Below, one piece after another: positions 62,206 to 64,000 of a stretch of DNA of 64,000 bases; within the stretch, counting starts at the first letter, position 1; each line of letters opens with the position of its first letter. The notes beneath the pieces are model-generated. The model did not search any database. It was given only the letters and a program-made list of their open reading frames with translations, and had not been told where the DNA came from. The stretch is from Rhizobium sp. CG5 (lineage in GTDB: Bacteria; Pseudomonadota; Alphaproteobacteria; Rhizobiales; Rhizobiaceae). Position numbers and translations under genes: made by a program. Location of the stretch: positions 1 to 64,000 of the forward strand of contig NZ_JABAEF010000025.1 in assembly GCF_023701945.1 (NCBI RefSeq), written 5' to 3'.

Positions 62206-63416
62206 CTACACAGATACCGAACACCGGCTCGCTTGCCGGGCTGAAGGTGATCGATGCCAGCCGCGTGCTGGGCGGACCCTATGCCGGCCAGGTTCTGGCG
62301 GATCACGGCGCCGACGTGATCAAGGTCGAGCCGCCGGGCGGCGACGAGACGCGCGGCTGGGGACCACCCTTCCATGACGGTGCTGCCAGCTATTTTCTCG
62401 GGCTGAACCGCAACAAGCGCGGCATGGCGCTCGACCTGGCAAAGCCGGCCGGTCAGGAATTGCTGTTGCATCTGCTTGAAACGGCCGATGTCCTGATCGA
62501 AAACTTCAAGGCGGGCACGCTGGAGAGGTGGGGTTTGACACGCGAGATGATGACGGAGCGGTTTCCGAGGCTCGTGCATTGCCGCATTTCCGGCTTTGGC
62601 GGCGACGGCCCGCTGGGCGGTCTGCCCGGTTACGACGCGGCGATCCAGGCCTCCTGCGGCATCATGAGCGTCAATGGCGAACGCGGCGGCGATCCGTTAC
62701 GCGTCGGGCTGCCGGTGGTGGACATGGTGACCGGCCTCAATGCCGTCATCGGCATCACCCTGGCGCTCAACGAGCGGGCGGTCAGCGGCAAGGGCCAGTT
62801 CGTCGAAACGACGCTTTACGACTGCGGCATTTCGCTGCTGCATCCGCATCTGCCGAACTACTATCTCTCGGGCAAGGTGCCAGGGCCGTCCGGCAATGCC
62901 CATCCGAATATCTGCCCCTATGACACGTTTGCCACGGCGACCGATCCGATCTTTCTGGCGGTCGGCAACAACCGGCAGTTCGTCATCCTGTGCAAGATGA
63001 TCGGCCGGCCCGATCTTGCGGACGATCCGAAATTCTCCACCAACGAACATCGCAACAACAATCGCGATGCTCTGAAAGTGGAGCTCGAGCTTGGCCTGTC
63101 CTCGTTCGACTGCAGCACCATCGCCAAGGATCTGATTGAGACCGGCGTCCCCTGCGGCGCTGTCCGCAGCATCGACCAGGTGGTGGCCGATCCGCATACG
63201 ATCCACCGCGAGATGGTGATCGACATCGATGAATTCCGCGGCACGGGCAGCCCGATCAAGATGTCGCGCACGCCGGCCAGCTACCGGATGAAGCCGCCGG
63301 GTTATGCCCAGCACACGGCGGAAATTCTTCAAGAATACGGTGTCGAGGCGGAACGTTATGCCGACGTTCTGCCCGGACAAGAACCCAATATCGCAAACAG
63401 GGCGAAAACCGCATGA
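62202..63416 (+). CDS. Family III (CaiB/BaiF) CoA-transferase, second copy
   Basis: 404 residues. LADHGADVIKVEPPGGDETR near residue 32, LNRNKRGMALDL near 67 and the catalytic-aspartate segment GYDAAIQASCGIMS near 146. It is different from the copy at 50648-51835. It stands between the family I subunits and a class II aldolase, all with ATGA overlaps, so the four genes are one translational unit. Confidence 0.9.
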   Translation: MTTQIPNTGSLAGLKVIDASRVLGGPYAGQVLADHGADVIKVEPPGGDETRGWGPPFHDGAASYFLGLNRNKRGMALDLAKPAGQELLLHLLETADVLIENFKAGTLERWGLTREMMTERFPRLVHCRISGFGGDGPLGGLPGYDAAIQASCGIMSVNGERGGDPLRVGLPVVDMVTGLNAVIGITLALNERAVSGKGQFVETTLYDCGISLLHPHLPNYYLSGKVPGPSGNAHPNICPYDTFATATDPIFLAVGNNRQFVILCKMIGRPDLADDPKFSTNEHRNNNRDALKVELELGLSSFDCSTIAKDLIETGVPCGAVRSIDQVVADPHTIHREMVIDIDEFRGTGSPIKMSRTPASYRMKPPGYAQHTAEILQEYGVEAERYADVLPGQEPNIANRAKTA

Positions 63417-64000
63417 GCGACGAACTTTCCCTCCGCACCGAACTGATCGAAGCCTGCCGCTCCATGAACCGGCTCGGCATTAACAAGGGTACAGCCGGCA
63501 ATATCAGCGTCCGTCACGGAGACGGTTTCCTGATTTCGCCAACCGGCATTCCCTATGACAAGTTGGCGCCGGAACATGTGGTCGCCATGCAGTGGGACGC
63601 GACCTACAAGGGGGATGTCCTGCCCTCCAGCGAATGGCGGTTCCACCGTGATATCCTGATGGCGCGGCCGGATCTGCACGCGGTCGTGCATACCCATTCC
63701 ACCTATGCGACCTCGGTGAGTATTCTGGAAAAGGACATCCCGGCGATCCACTATTCGATTGCCGGTGCCGGTGGCCCTTCGATCCGCTGTGCGCCTTACG
63801 AGATTTTCGGATCGCAGGAACTGGCCGACCGGGTGGTGGAAGCCCTCCAGGATAGGCGTGCCTGCCTGATGGCGCATCATGGGGTGATCGCCGGGCATGG
63901 GTCGATCGCTCGCGCTCTGGCATTGGCGGTGACTGTCGAGGAACTCGCCCACCAATACCTGCTTTGCCTGCCGTTCGGCGAGCCGCCGGTGCTGACCGAT
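63413..64000 (+). CDS. Class II aldolase/adducin-family protein, cut by window end
   Basis: 196 residues visible. GTAGNISVRHGDGFLISPTG near residue 26, VVHTHSTYATS near 92 with two zinc-binding histidines and LMAHHGVIAGHG near 155 with the third. FucA/AraD-like enzymes cleave or epimerise sugar phosphates or decarboxylate related acids. ATG at 63413 overlaps the CoA-transferase stop. Confidence 0.9.
   Translation, partial: MSDELSLRTELIEACRSMNRLGINKGTAGNISVRHGDGFLISPTGIPYDKLAPEHVVAMQWDATYKGDVLPSSEWRFHRDILMARPDLHAVVHTHSTYATSVSILEKDIPAIHYSIAGAGGPSIRCAPYEIFGSQELADRVVEALQDRRACLMAHHGVIAGHGSIARALALAVTVEELAHQYLLCLPFGEPPVLTD

Overview
The window looks like chromosome or large-replicon DNA of an alphaproteobacterium of the Rhizobiaceae type (Rhizobium/Agrobacterium/Ensifer relatives). 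The reasons are high GC, very tight operons with ATGA and TGATG stop/start overlaps, the matABC-matR malonate locus in its rhizobial arrangement, a RIME-like palindromic intergenic repeat near 13.1 kb, and an unusual load of ABC importers and dedicated local regulators. I saw no rRNA, tRNA, CRISPR array, insertion sequence or phage gene. Except for the first fragment (the end of an ETF-quinone oxidoreductase), the window is a chain of catabolic modules, most with their own transporter and regulator (RpiR, XRE-cupin, two GntR, MatR, LysR, two IclR).

Layout. 0-10.2 kb: end of ETF-QO, then a minus-strand block with an RpiR regulator, a peptide/nickel-type (family 5) ABC importer and a double-length exporter-fold ABC protein that shares a putative operator half-site with the importer. 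10.5-16.4 kb: minus-strand genes for a small HTH-like protein, aspartate dehydrogenase, a Gfo/Idh/MocA oxidoreductase with a TIM-barrel isomerase, and an XRE-cupin regulator in operon with a phthalate-dioxygenase-reductase-like flavo/Fe-S protein and a MOSC protein. 16.6-23.4 kb: a divergent plus-strand carbohydrate ABC operon (SBP, two permeases, ATPase) with isomerase, Gfo/Idh dehydrogenase and a kappa-GST-like isomerase. Two related palindromes sit in the divergent promoter region.

23.5-30.5 kb: GntR regulator and a TctABC tricarboxylate transporter with an AbrB-family membrane protein, bracketed by two paralogous isocitrate lyase/PEP mutase-family enzymes. 30.6-35.8 kb: matC, matB, matA and divergent matR (malonate uptake, activation and decarboxylation) with a perfect operator. 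36.1-44.3 kb: LysR-controlled cluster with a spermidine/putrescine-type ABC importer, an RraA-like protein, a HpcH-type aldolase, a creatininase-family protein and an asparaginase; the substrate is unknown. 44.3-50 kb: an eroded module with a GntR regulator, an enolase-superfamily dehydratase, a 2-hydroxyacid dehydrogenase and glpD. It contains a clear deletion scar in which the start of a family 5 binding protein is joined to the end of an oligopeptide-type ATPase.

50-64 kb: a thiol dioxygenase with a family III CoA-transferase, IclR with an enoyl-CoA hydratase-like protein, a second IclR, an aldehyde dehydrogenase, a PotABCD-like importer whose two permeases are fused, and a divergent operon with two CoA-transferase subunits, a second family III CoA-transferase and a class II aldolase cut by the window end. 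Similar TGTTCC-N7-GGAACA-type palindromes occur in both divergent promoter regions of this last part, suggesting one IclR regulon covering both blocks. Functions are inferred from family motifs; no database search was possible.
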